From assembly GCA_002361175.1 (NCBI GenBank), contig DESG01000138.1, positions 1-24,665 on the forward strand: DNA of 24,665 nt, read 5' to 3'. The stretch's first letter is position 1. The number at the start of each line of letters is the position of its first letter. Of the stretch, positions 16,658-24,665 are shown in pieces. Under the pieces are notes generated by a model, which saw only the letters and a program-made list of their open reading frames with translations, searched no databases and was not told where the DNA came from. Source of the stretch: Lachnoclostridium sp. UBA3320. GTDB taxonomy: Bacteria; Bacillota; Clostridia; Lachnospirales; Lachnospiraceae. The position numbers and the translations under genes are program-made.

Positions 16658-16663
16658 TATAAT
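16658..16663 (+). promoter_or_regulatory. candidate -10 box of the alpha-xylosidase/beta-glucosidase operon
   Basis: A perfect TATAAT, 42 bp upstream of the start codon. No -35 hexamer is recognisable at 16-18 bp, as expected for a promoter that needs an activator such as the AraC-type regulator next door. Confidence 0.5.
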
Positions 16664-16705
16664 ACTGCCATCATATAAAAATATATGCGGAAATGAGGTA
16701 AATTT

Positions 16706-19045
16706 ATGAAATTTCACAATGGATGTTGGTTACTAAAAGAAGGATACAAGTGTTTTTCACCAGCACATGTATATGAAGTAAAAGAGGATAAAGACCAAGT
16801 AGTATTATGCGCACCAACTACTCGTATTAAAGAAAAAGGAGACACTCTCGGTGGAATTAACTTAACCATTAAGATTACAGCTCCTATGCCAGAGGTAATT
16901 CGTGTGCAAACTGTTCATTACAAAGGAGTAAAGGAAGATGTAACAAAGTTTGAATTAGAGCTTCCGAAAGAATCAGATTGTTTTCATATGGAAGAAACAG
17001 AAGATGAAATTACTATATACAGTGGTCATTTAAATTTAGTTATTAATAAAGAAAATTGGAGTATGTCATATAAAAGAGATGATAGTCTTTTAACACAAAG
17101 TGGGAAAAATGATTTGGCATATATAAAGACGGATTGGACAGGCGAAGCCTATGATAAAAGAATAGACAATGCTTATATGTGTCAACAGCTTGGATTATCT
17201 GTAGACGAATTAATTTATGGCTTAGGTGAACGTTTTACACCATTTGTAAAGAATGGACAATCTGTATGCATCTGGAATGAAGATGGAGGAACAAGTACAG
17301 AGCAGTCTTATAAGAATATACCATTTTACTTATCTAATAAAGGATATGGTGTATTTGTCAACCATACAGAGAAGGTAGAGTTTGAGGTAGCTACAGAACA
17401 CGTTGCTAAGGTAGGATTTTCAGTAAAAGGAGAAAGCCTTGATTATTTTCTGATTAATGGTCCATCTATGAAAGATGTACTAGTGCGCTACACAGATATA
17501 ACAGGAAAACCTGCACTTCCACCACAGTGGACATTTGGATTATGGCTGTCTACTTCATTTACAACAGACTATGATGAAGAAACAGTTATGAGTTTTATTA
17601 ATGGTATGATTAGCAGAGGAATCCCACTTAGTGTATTTCATTTTGATTGCTGTTGGATGAGAGAATTTCACTGGACAGATTTTGTTTGGGATGAAAGGGT
17701 ATTTCCAGACCCAGAAGGAATGTTGCAAAGAATCAAAGAAAAAGGAGTTAAAATCTGTGTATGGATTAATCCTTACGTTGGACAGGAATCTGTACTTTTT
17801 GAAGAAGGAATGGAAAATGGCTACTTTCTAAAACGTGCAAATGGCGATGTATGGCAGTGGGATATGTGGCAGCCTGGACTTGCCATTGTAGATTTTACAA
17901 ATCCAGATGCAGTACAATGGTATCAGAGAAAACTTGAAGAACTTTTAGATATGGGTGTTGACTGCTTTAAAACAGACTTTGGCGAAAGAATCCCTACAGA
18001 TGTAGTATATTATAATAATGCTAATCCTGAAAAAATGCATAACTACTACACATATCTTTATAACAAAACAGTATATGAGGTATTATTAAGACGCAGAGGA
18101 AAAGAAGAAGCTGTACTTTTTGCTCGTTCTGCAACAGCTGGCGGACAGAAATTCCCAGTACACTGGGGTGGTGACTGCTGGTCTGACTATCAATCTATGG
18201 AACAGAGCCTAAGAGGCGGACTGTCTTTAACTAGTAGTGGGTTCGGATTCTGGAGTCATGATATTGGTGGATTTGAAAGTACATCTACTGCTGACGTGTA
18301 CAAAAGATGGGCAGCATTTGGCCTATTGTCTACTCACAGTAGGTTACATGGCAGTAAATCCTATCGTGTACCATGGCTATATGATGAACAAGCTGTAGAA
18401 GTAGTACGCTTCTTTACAAAATTAAAACTTGAACTTTTGCCTTACCTTTATAGCAATGCTTATATAACTTCAAGAACTGGTATTCCAATGCTTCGCAGTA
18501 TGCCGTTAGAATTTGAAAATGACAGAAACTGCCGCTATCTTGACAAACAGTATATGCTTGGTGAAAATCTTATGGTAGCTCCAATCTTTAATGAAGAAGG
18601 AAAAGCTGTATATTATCTGCCACAGGGACTTTGGACTAATTATTTAACAGGTGAAAAGATACTTGGCGGAAATTGGAGAGAAGAATATCATGATTATTTA
18701 TCTATACCACTATGGGTAAGAGAAAATAGCATTATTGCCACAGGGCTTGAAGCAGAAGATGCAATGTATGACTTCCATGACAGGCTGGAAATGAAAGTGT
18801 ATGGTTTGGTTGATGAAGCACATACAGAAGTGTATCAAAATGAAAAATTGCTTACATCAATTACATTGAAACGAGATAACAATAAAATATATGGAGAAGT
18901 TAAAGGAAATACACAACTTAAAATACGTTTTGTAGGAGAGAATATTTTAGAAGCAACTGGTGCAGATTTAACCTTAGAAAAAAATGATTCTATTCTGTCT
19001 TTGTCAGAATGGCATGGCGCATTTAACTGTGTGTTGAACAATTAA
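16706..19045 (+). CDS. yicI: alpha-xylosidase, GH31 (YicI type)
   Basis: Removes alpha-1,6-linked xylose from the non-reducing end of isoprimeverose and xyloglucan oligosaccharides. At 779 residues it is close to the E. coli YicI length. The catalytic nucleophile is D424 in KTDFGERIPTDV, the signature of the YicI subgroup, and the acid/base is D490 in HWGGDCWSDYQSM. Aromatic and acidic stretches such as FHFDCCWMREFHWTDFVWD (residues 311-329) line the substrate pocket as in YicI. There is no signal peptide, so it acts in the cytoplasm. It is the first gene of an operon with the GH3 enzyme, 23 bp downstream, and is divergent from the kinase-regulator pair, which probably controls it. Other GH31 activities are less likely because of the KTDFGERIP signature. 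Confidence 0.93.
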   Translation: MKFHNGCWLLKEGYKCFSPAHVYEVKEDKDQVVLCAPTTRIKEKGDTLGGINLTIKITAPMPEVIRVQTVHYKGVKEDVTKFELELPKESDCFHMEETEDEITIYSGHLNLVINKENWSMSYKRDDSLLTQSGKNDLAYIKTDWTGEAYDKRIDNAYMCQQLGLSVDELIYGLGERFTPFVKNGQSVCIWNEDGGTSTEQSYKNIPFYLSNKGYGVFVNHTEKVEFEVATEHVAKVGFSVKGESLDYFLINGPSMKDVLVRYTDITGKPALPPQWTFGLWLSTSFTTDYDEETVMSFINGMISRGIPLSVFHFDCCWMREFHWTDFVWDERVFPDPEGMLQRIKEKGVKICVWINPYVGQESVLFEEGMENGYFLKRANGDVWQWDMWQPGLAIVDFTNPDAVQWYQRKLEELLDMGVDCFKTDFGERIPTDVVYYNNANPEKMHNYYTYLYNKTVYEVLLRRRGKEEAVLFARSATAGGQKFPVHWGGDCWSDYQSMEQSLRGGLSLTSSGFGFWSHDIGGFESTSTADVYKRWAAFGLLSTHSRLHGSKSYRVPWLYDEQAVEVVRFFTKLKLELLPYLYSNAYITSRTGIPMLRSMPLEFENDRNCRYLDKQYMLGENLMVAPIFNEEGKAVYYLPQGLWTNYLTGEKILGGNWREEYHDYLSIPLWVRENSIIATGLEAEDAMYDFHDRLEMKVYGLVDEAHTEVYQNEKLLTSITLKRDNNKIYGEVKGNTQLKIRFVGENILEATGADLTLEKNDSILSLSEWHGAFNCVLNN

Positions 19046-19068
19046 AAAATTATATATGAGGTATATAT

Positions 19069-21138
19069 ATGAAAAATGAAGCAGAACAATTAATGAAAAA
19101 ACTAACACTAGAAGAAAAAATTGGTATGATTCATGGTGCAGAGTTATTTCGTACTGCTCCTGTAGAAAGGCTTAACATTCCTGCTTTATCTATGTCTGAT
19201 GGTCCTATGGGTGTCAGACAGGAATTTGAACCCAACTCATGGAAATGTATAGGAGATAATGATGATTATGTAAGTTATCTTCCATGTAACAGTGCCCTTG
19301 CTTCTACTTGGAACAGAGAGCTTGCAGGTATTACAGGCAGTGTGTTAGGTGAGGAAGCCAGAGGTCGAGGCAAAGATGTTATACTAGGACCTGGAGTAAA
19401 TATTAAACGCAGTCCATTATGTGGACGCAATTTTGAATACTTTAGCGAAGACCCATTTTTAACAAAAGAAATGGCAGTTAATTATATAAAAGGAGTGCAA
19501 AATTGGGACGTGGCAGCATGTGTAAAGCATTTTGCTGCCAATAACCAAGAGACACAAAGACTTTGGGTAGATGTTAAAATTGATGAAAAAGCTCTTAGAG
19601 AAATCTATTTTCCAGCATTTTATGACGCAGTAAAAAAAGCAGATGTCTATACAATTATGGGCGCATATAATAAAATATATGGTAAGCACTGCTGCCAAAG
19701 TGATTTTTTATTAAACGATGTGCTTAGAAAAGAATGGAACTACGATGGAGTAATTATCTCTGACTGGGGAGGCGTACACGATACAGAAGAAGCCGCTAAT
19801 TCTGAACTTGATATCGAAATGTCTGTAACAAATAATTTTGATGACTATTATATGGCACAGCCGCTTATAAAATTAATTAAAGAAGGAAAGATATCTGAAG
19901 ATGTTATAAATAATAAAGTTGTACACATATTGATATTAATGAAACGTCTTCATATGTTAGATGGCAAAAGAAAAAGCGGTGCATACAATACCAAAGAACA
20001 CCAAAAACAGGCATTAGAAGTAGCAAGAGAATCTGTTGTACTTCTAAAAAATACTAAAGGCACTCTTCCACTTTCTAAAGAAAAAACAAAAGAGCTACTT
20101 ATTATCGGCGAAAATGCAGATATGAAACACGCACTGGGAGGCGGAAGCGCAGAGATTAAAGCTTTATATGAAATCACTCCACTAATGGGAATAACGGCTT
20201 TACTAGGAGGCAATACAAAAGTTACTTATGTAAAAGGATATTGCCAAGACCCAAAAGAAGAATTGCAGGATATTAACTGGCAAGAAACAAGTTTAGAAAA
20301 TGGTGGCGGAGAAGTTGTAAAGATAAAAACAGATAATAAAGCACTTGCTGAATATAGAAAAACACTTCGCCAAGAAGCCATTGCAAAAGCAAAAGAATTT
20401 AGTCAGGTTATTTTTATCGGAGGGCTCAACCACGAATATGACTGTGAGGGAAATGACCGAGAAGACATGAAATTGCCTTATGAACAGGATTTACTGATAG
20501 AAGAACTCCTTAACGTCAATCCAAATACGACAGTAGTAATGGTTGGAGGCAGCCCTGTCGAGATGGGCAGATGGATTAACCGTGCAGACAGTCTTTTGTG
20601 GAGTTGGTACGCAGGAATGGAAGGCGGCAAAGCACTTGCAGAAGTACTATTTGGCAAAATAAATCCATCAGGTAAACTGCCAGAAAGTTTCTATAAAACA
20701 CACACTGATTGCTCAGCACATTCACTAGGAAACTTTGCAGAAAAAGAAACAGCAGACTATGCAGAAGGTGTTTTTGTAGGATATCGTTACCTAGACACAT
20801 ATAATATTGAACCAGAATTTTGCTTTGGACATGGACTATCTTATACTTCATTTGAATATAAAGAAGCAAATATTATAAAAGATAAGAATGAAGATAAAAC
20901 TTATGTAGAATGTAGTATTACAAATACAGGAAATGTATCAGGCAAAGAAACCATACAAGTATATCTAGCACCAAAAAATCATAAAGAAGATGAACCTATA
21001 CAGCAGCTAAAAGGGTTTGAAAAAGTACTTATAAACCCTAGTGAAACAGTAAAAATAAAAGTTGAGATAGAAGGGTACTCAGAAGATATGGAAGTTAGGG
21101 TAGGAAGTTCCTCAAGAGATATCAGGATAGTGCTGTAA
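19069..21138 (+). CDS. beta-glucosidase, GH3
   Basis: A 689-residue GH3 enzyme. The N-terminal (alpha/beta)8 domain has SMSDGPMGVR (residues 41-50), the KHFAANNQETQR segment (153-164) and the nucleophile D232 in VIISDWGGVHD. The second alpha/beta domain (about 310-560) carries the GGLNHEYDCEGNDR loop, where the acid/base Glu is expected. A fibronectin III-like C-terminal domain follows (about 590-689). There is no signal peptide. It would hydrolyse terminal beta-linked glucose of cello- or xyloglucan-oligosaccharides once xylose has been removed by the alpha-xylosidase encoded just upstream. GH3 also includes beta-xylosidases and others, so the substrate is inferred from the neighbours. The ribosome site GAGG lies 8 nt before the start; a terminator follows the stop. 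Confidence 0.9.
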   Translation: MKNEAEQLMKKLTLEEKIGMIHGAELFRTAPVERLNIPALSMSDGPMGVRQEFEPNSWKCIGDNDDYVSYLPCNSALASTWNRELAGITGSVLGEEARGRGKDVILGPGVNIKRSPLCGRNFEYFSEDPFLTKEMAVNYIKGVQNWDVAACVKHFAANNQETQRLWVDVKIDEKALREIYFPAFYDAVKKADVYTIMGAYNKIYGKHCCQSDFLLNDVLRKEWNYDGVIISDWGGVHDTEEAANSELDIEMSVTNNFDDYYMAQPLIKLIKEGKISEDVINNKVVHILILMKRLHMLDGKRKSGAYNTKEHQKQALEVARESVVLLKNTKGTLPLSKEKTKELLIIGENADMKHALGGGSAEIKALYEITPLMGITALLGGNTKVTYVKGYCQDPKEELQDINWQETSLENGGGEVVKIKTDNKALAEYRKTLRQEAIAKAKEFSQVIFIGGLNHEYDCEGNDREDMKLPYEQDLLIEELLNVNPNTTVVMVGGSPVEMGRWINRADSLLWSWYAGMEGGKALAEVLFGKINPSGKLPESFYKTHTDCSAHSLGNFAEKETADYAEGVFVGYRYLDTYNIEPEFCFGHGLSYTSFEYKEANIIKDKNEDKTYVECSITNTGNVSGKETIQVYLAPKNHKEDEPIQQLKGFEKVLINPSETVKIKVEIEGYSEDMEVRVGSSSRDIRIVL

Positions 21139-21157
21139 ATTATTAGCTTGAACACAA

Positions 21158-21200
21158 AAAAGTGCATGGTCTGTGGTTACTTACTGTTCCATGCACTTTT
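21158..21200. terminator. bidirectional terminator between convergent GH3 and kinase genes
   Basis: A perfect 12-bp inverted repeat (21158-21169 with 21189-21200) has a 19-base loop. It ends in TTTT on the plus side and in a six-T run on the minus side. It serves the GH3 operon from the left and the isomerase-transketolase-kinase operon from the right. Confidence 0.85.
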
Positions 21201-21228
21201 ACCTTTCTGGCAAGTACTGCCATTCCTT

Positions 21229-22641
21229 TTATATAGTTCTAATTCGCTCAACTGCTTTTTGGTATCCGTTATACTTTTGCATACGTTTTGTTGCCGCCAT
21301 TTTAGGCAAAATACCTTTCCATTTTATAGTATTAAATATTTCTTCATCCCACAAGCCAAGTTTCATGCCAGCCATAAAAGCTGCACCTGTTCCTGACAAT
21401 TCCTCTGTTTCTGAAACTAAGACTTTATATCCTGAAATATCACTCTGAAATTGCATAAGATATTGATTATTAGTTGCACCACCATCTACTCTTAGCATCT
21501 TGATATTTTTCTGTGAATCTTTCTCCATCGCCCTGACAATATCTGTAATCTGGTATGCAATGCTTTCTAACGCTGCCCTTACAAGCTCTGCCTTTCCTGT
21601 TGTTCTGTCTATGCCTATAAAAGCCGCTCTTGCCCCGCTGTCCCAGTACGGAGCTCCAAGTCCTGTAAATGCAGGAATCAGATACAGATTATCATTTTTG
21701 TTTGCCATATCTGCCAGTGTTTTAGTCTCGGCAGCATTCTGTATTATGCCCACATTATCTTTAAGCCATGACACAACAGCACCTGTATAGTTTAGATTTC
21801 CTTCCAGAACATACTCCATCTTTCCATCTATTCCCCACGCTAACGATGTCACCAGTCCATTATTACTTAAAATTGGTTTTTGACCAATATTCATCATAAT
21901 AGACGAGCCTGTTCCATAAGTTATTTTTGTCATTCCGTCCAATCTGCAATTCTGCCCAAAAAGTGCTGCATGAGAATCACCCATTACCGCATAAATTGGA
22001 ACAGGTGTTTTAAACAGCCCTTCACAGTCTGTATAACCGAAACAAGCATTAGAATCTTTCACTTCAGGAAGGGTATCTGCGTCAATTCCAAAACAGTTAC
22101 ATATGTCTCTATCCCATTCAAGCGTAAAGATATTAAAAAGCTGTGTCCTTGATGCATTGGAATAATCTGTTGCATACACTTTTTCTTTTGTTAATCTATA
22201 TACCAAATAAGAATCTATCGTGCCATATGCTTTTTTCTCTGCTCCTTTTACGTGTTCAAACAGCCAGCAAATTTTTGCTGCAGTAAAATATGGAGAGAGT
22301 TTTAATCCAGTTCTTTGCTGAATCTGTTCAGCCATGTCACGCACTTTTTTTCGCTCACAGATTTGTGTGGCTCTCGCACACTGCCAAACTACAGCATAAT
22401 CAGCGGGAAGTCCACTTTCTCTATCCCACATAATCGCTGTTTCACGCTGATTACTAATGCCGATACCTGCCACATTATCAGGGCTTACTTGTGCCATATT
22501 TAGGACATTTTTTATTACTTGTACTGTATTTTGATAAATTTCTTCTCCATCATGTGACACCCAGCCCTGCTCATTTACAATCTGCTTATGAGGTAAATCA
22601 GCTCTCATACAGAGTCTTCCTTTATTGTCAAAAAGACTTGC
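21229..22641 (-). pseudogene. glycerol-kinase-like FGGY sugar kinase, N-terminally truncated
   Basis: FGGY kinases phosphorylate sugars or polyols with ATP. The body is well preserved: GISNQRETAIMWDRESG, an AVVWQ segment, TDYSNASRTQLFNI, GDSHAALFGQ, a GTGSSIMMN phosphate-2 region and DGGATNNQYLMQ. It is closest to glycerol kinase, but the usual GDQQAALFGQ is GDSHAALFGQ, so the substrate may be another short polyol or ketose. What is missing is the N-terminal beta-strand and DxGTTS phosphate loop needed for ATP. The homologous sequence starts only at codon 22641-22639 (A-S-L-F-D-N-K-G), equivalent to about residue 15 of glycerol kinase, and is immediately preceded in frame by a TGA that belongs to the transketolase gene. 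The ATG at 22608 gives 459 residues but lacks 25-30 N-terminal residues. I judge it inactive, unless the junction is an assembly error. Confidence 0.8.
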
Positions 22642-22901
22642 TCATAACTTCTTGTAGAAAGAAAGCACGCTGGTGAAAAACAGTATGTTTTCTCGCCGCA
22701 GTGTGCCATTCCTGCAGAGATACTTACCAAGTTTTGCTCTGCAATTCCCACTTCGACAGACTGCTCTGGAAATGTGTCAAAAAAAGGAGACATAGATGCT
22801 GAACCTCTAGAATCAGAGCACAGTACAACAATTCTTTTATCATTTTTTGCGTGTGCCATAAGTGTTTCACAGATTATCTGTCTATTTGGTATTTTATTCA
22901 T
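22605..22901 (-). pseudogene. transketolase C-terminal subunit, truncated by deletion
   Basis: Split transketolases have a C-terminal subunit of about 300-310 residues carrying the pyrimidine-binding and C-terminal domains. Here only 98 codons remain. The first 88 residues are normal, with VLCSDSRGSAS (27-35 region), GIAEQN (52-57) holding the Glu that activates thiamine diphosphate, and CFLSTRSYEQ. After Q88 the frame passes into sequence belonging to the FGGY kinase in another frame and stops after ten residues. About 215 residues, including the rest of the cofactor and dimer interface, are gone. It overlaps the N-subunit gene by 4 bp, as in intact operons, and its stop overlaps the kinase's first ATG by 4 bp only by virtue of the deletion. 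The encoded enzyme cannot be a complete transketolase. Confidence 0.85.
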
Positions 22902-23743
22902 AATATCTCCTCCTTCTTTGCATCTAATGCCTTTACAATCAACTTATACTCTTCCTGTGTTGGTACATGGTGATGCCATGCCACTTTATTTTCCATTACT
23001 TCTTTGCCACCATAGCCTTTAATTGTATTTGCGATAATGCACGTTGGACGGTCTGTCACTGTTTTTGCCAATTCAAACGCCGCATGAAGCATAGCTATAT
23101 CATTTCCGTCTGTCTCAATTACATTCCAGCCAAAACTCTCAATCTGCATATGAAGATTTTCATGTGTCATAACTTGCTCAGTCGTCCCTGAAATCTGCAA
23201 GCGGTTTCGGTCAACAACCGCACAGAGATTAGAGAGTTTATAATGTCCAGCAGACATAAATCCTTCCCATACAGAACCCTCTGCCAGTTCTCCATCTCCC
23301 ATAACAGTATAGATACGGTTTGACCTATTTTCCTTCCTGCACGCCAATGCCATGCCGACACACACAGGCAGTCCATGCCCTAAAGAGCCAGAATTCATCT
23401 CAATTCCAGGAAGCTCATTGTTAGGATGTCCGATAAATTTAGAGCCAAACTGAGAAAATTCATTAACAACAGTCTCCGTTTCAAAAAATCCTTTCGCTGC
23501 AAGTACTGCATAATAACTTTCAACGGAATGTCCCTTGCTCATAACAAAATAGTCACGATTTTTGTCATCTTTATTTTCTGGTTTAATATTCATCTGGTCA
23601 AAATACAGTGTGACAAGGATATCCATTACAGAAAAATCCCCACCAATATGACCACTTCCAGCTTTCATAATCATATCAAGAACCACTTTGCGCAGTTCAA
23701 GTGATGTAAGTGTCAGTTCTTTTGCATCAAACTCTGTTTTCAC
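22898..23743 (-). CDS. transketolase N-terminal subunit (thiamine diphosphate binding)
   Basis: A 281-residue N-subunit of a two-subunit transketolase that transfers two-carbon ketol units between sugar phosphates. It has AGSGHIGGDFS (residues 28-38), SKGHS (69-73), SGSLGHGLP (118-125) and the thiamine diphosphate/Mg motif GDGELAEGSVWE (149-160) ending at N180. It begins with GTG: GGAGAG lies 7 nt upstream, and a TGA directly precedes the GTG region in frame, so no longer start is possible. The gene is intact, yet its partner subunit gene directly downstream is broken, so it is probably without function unless another C subunit is encoded elsewhere. It lies 31 bp after the isomerase-like gene. 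The cluster isomerase, split transketolase, FGGY kinase resembles the D-apiose (apulose 4-phosphate transketolase) type of pathway, but could also serve a common pentose. Confidence 0.9.
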   Translation of the reverse strand: MKTEFDAKELTLTSLELRKVVLDMIMKAGSGHIGGDFSVMDILVTLYFDQMNIKPENKDDKNRDYFVMSKGHSVESYYAVLAAKGFFETETVVNEFSQFGSKFIGHPNNELPGIEMNSGSLGHGLPVCVGMALACRKENRSNRIYTVMGDGELAEGSVWEGFMSAGHYKLSNLCAVVDRNRLQISGTTEQVMTHENLHMQIESFGWNVIETDGNDIAMLHAAFELAKTVTDRPTCIIANTIKGYGGKEVMENKVAWHHHVPTQEEYKLIVKALDAKKEEIL

Positions 23744-23774
23744 TTTTCATCTCTCCATTCTTAAATAAATTTTT

Positions 23775-24665
23775 TTAATATATTCCATGAATCTTATCAA
23801 TCACTTTCTGTTCCACATCATCGTAAAGGTCTGGTTTAACACCGATATATTTGCAAGCCTCATATAAAATAGGCACAACGTCCTGATGAATACCAACACA
23901 GTGATGAATGTATGGTCCTTCAACTAACTTTGCCTCAAGCCTTGCCCAGTTCTCAACTTCTACCCAGAGATATGTCCCTTTCGTGTAAGGTCCATCAATC
24001 CCTTTGGCATTGCCAAGCAAAAGCGAGTACTCTCCATTATCACCGTCAAAACGTGCAAGTGTCAAATCTCCATGCTTTGCCTCAGCTTCAACTGCTCCTG
24101 GATGGGAAAAAGCAAGCGGATAACCGATTGTTGGTTTACAGGATAAACAAGAAATCGGCCATGGTCCACAGTGCTGCAGCAGTTCTCCATTGTCATTTAA
24201 TGGGTGGCGAACTGTCCAATCTGCAAAAAAGCTTCTGTTCTTATCCATTCCAGCTGCTTCCACCATAAGAGCTGTGACTGCACCATGAATATCCGTCTCA
24301 CAAACTACTGGAAAACCCTCTTCGTTAAGAAGTGAATTTGCCGCACAAGGCATAATTCCTATTTCCGTCTGAAGTGCATTCCAACACTGAATCGCTCCTG
24401 CACAACAGCCGTACTTATTTGCTAAATTTTTCACTGCTATTTTAAGTGCTGCTACATTCAATAAAGCTTCCTCGCTAACAGCGATATTAAAGTTTGCTTT
24501 GCAATGCGCTATCACCTCATTCACTTTTGCCTTATCAGCTTTTACAATACGCATTTCTTCTGTCAATTCTGGTATTGGAACTGGCGCAAGCTGTATATTA
24601 AACCTCTCTAATAATTCACCTTCATTGCACATCGTAGACCAAAAATCATAAGGTCGTGGGCCAAT
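23775..24665 (-). CDS. L-fucose isomerase-like sugar isomerase, C-terminal 297 residues (5' end outside window)
   Basis: The frame stays open to the window edge: IGPRPYDFWS precedes the ATG at 24632, so that ATG is internal and not the start. The visible part has conserved family features: an E and D in VVCETDIHGA (E and D as metal ligands), a histidine pair in GPYIHHCVGIHQDV (third ligand), and the GPRPYDFW segment. Such L-fucose/L-arabinose isomerase-type proteins (COG2407) convert aldoses to ketoses with Mn2+. The exact sugar is not given by the sequence. It is the first visible gene of the operon that continues with split transketolase and an FGGY kinase, an order that suggests aldose to ketose to ketose phosphate to central metabolism. 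In this case the two last steps are broken by a deletion. Confidence 0.82.
   Translation of the reverse strand: MGPRPYDFWSTMCNEGELLERFNIQLAPVPIPELTEEMRIVKADKAKVNEVIAHCKANFNIAVSEEALLNVAALKIAVKNLANKYGCCAGAIQCWNALQTEIGIMPCAANSLLNEEGFPVVCETDIHGAVTALMVEAAGMDKNRSFFADWTVRHPLNDNGELLQHCGPWPISCLSCKPTIGYPLAFSHPGAVEAEAKHGDLTLARFDGDNGEYSLLLGNAKGIDGPYTKGTYLWVEVENWARLEAKLVEGPYIHHCVGIHQDVVPILYEACKYIGVKPDLYDDVEQKVIDKIHGIY

Noticed and set aside
18835..19041. Minus-strand ORFs inside the enzyme genes (for example this one and 20576-20869)
   Set aside because: They are shadows of strongly supported coding frames with no family likeness.
21229..22608. Calling the FGGY gene an intact xylulokinase
   Set aside because: Motifs are glycerol-kinase-like, and the N-terminal phosphate loop is missing.

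Overview
The window looks like a low-GC, strictly Gram-positive-type chromosome of the class Clostridia, most likely a gut or rumen Lachnospiraceae member. The grounds are AT-rich coding with strong GGAGG-type ribosome sites, DUF6040/DUF6061 families known from clostridial mobile elements, a YesL/YesM/YesN-type sugar regulon, a cellobiose phosphorylase very close to the Clostridium thermocellum type, and a split (two-subunit) transketolase. No rRNA, tRNA or CRISPR array is visible.

Left third (1 to about 7850): accessory DNA, probably the end of an integrative element. It opens with the C-terminal part of a DUF6040 membrane protein and its terminator. A clean promoter overlapped by four helically phased 10-bp repeats then drives a compact, overlapping operon: a small excisionase-type HTH protein, an Eco57I-type adenine methyltransferase, a C5-cytosine methyltransferase, an 851-residue protein fusing a PD-(D/E)XK nuclease to an adenine methyltransferase, and a Schlafen-like AlbA_2 protein. 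This is a restriction-modification/defence cassette with three methyltransferase domains and is the best candidate for an unusual system here. A DUF6061 gene on the opposite strand and a 405-bp non-coding stretch with paired, inverted short repeats (attachment-site-like) follow. The cassette seems to sit between conserved element genes.

Middle (8040 to 21138): a beta-glucan/xyloglucan-oligosaccharide utilisation locus. It contains a YesL-type membrane protein plus cellobiose phosphorylase (minus strand), a divergent solute-binding protein without permease genes, a histidine kinase/AraC-type response regulator pair, and an alpha-xylosidase plus GH3 beta-glucosidase operon. The three enzymes lack signal peptides, so imported oligosaccharides would be trimmed in the cytoplasm to xylose, glucose and glucose 1-phosphate.

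Right end (21229 to 24665, minus strand): an L-fucose-isomerase-like sugar isomerase (cut by the window), transketolase subunits N and C, and a glycerol-kinase-like FGGY kinase. A deletion appears to have fused the C-subunit gene, after its 88th codon, to the kinase gene just downstream of the kinase's phosphate-binding loop. Both genes are therefore broken, although they read superficially as two neat ORFs with an ATGA overlap.
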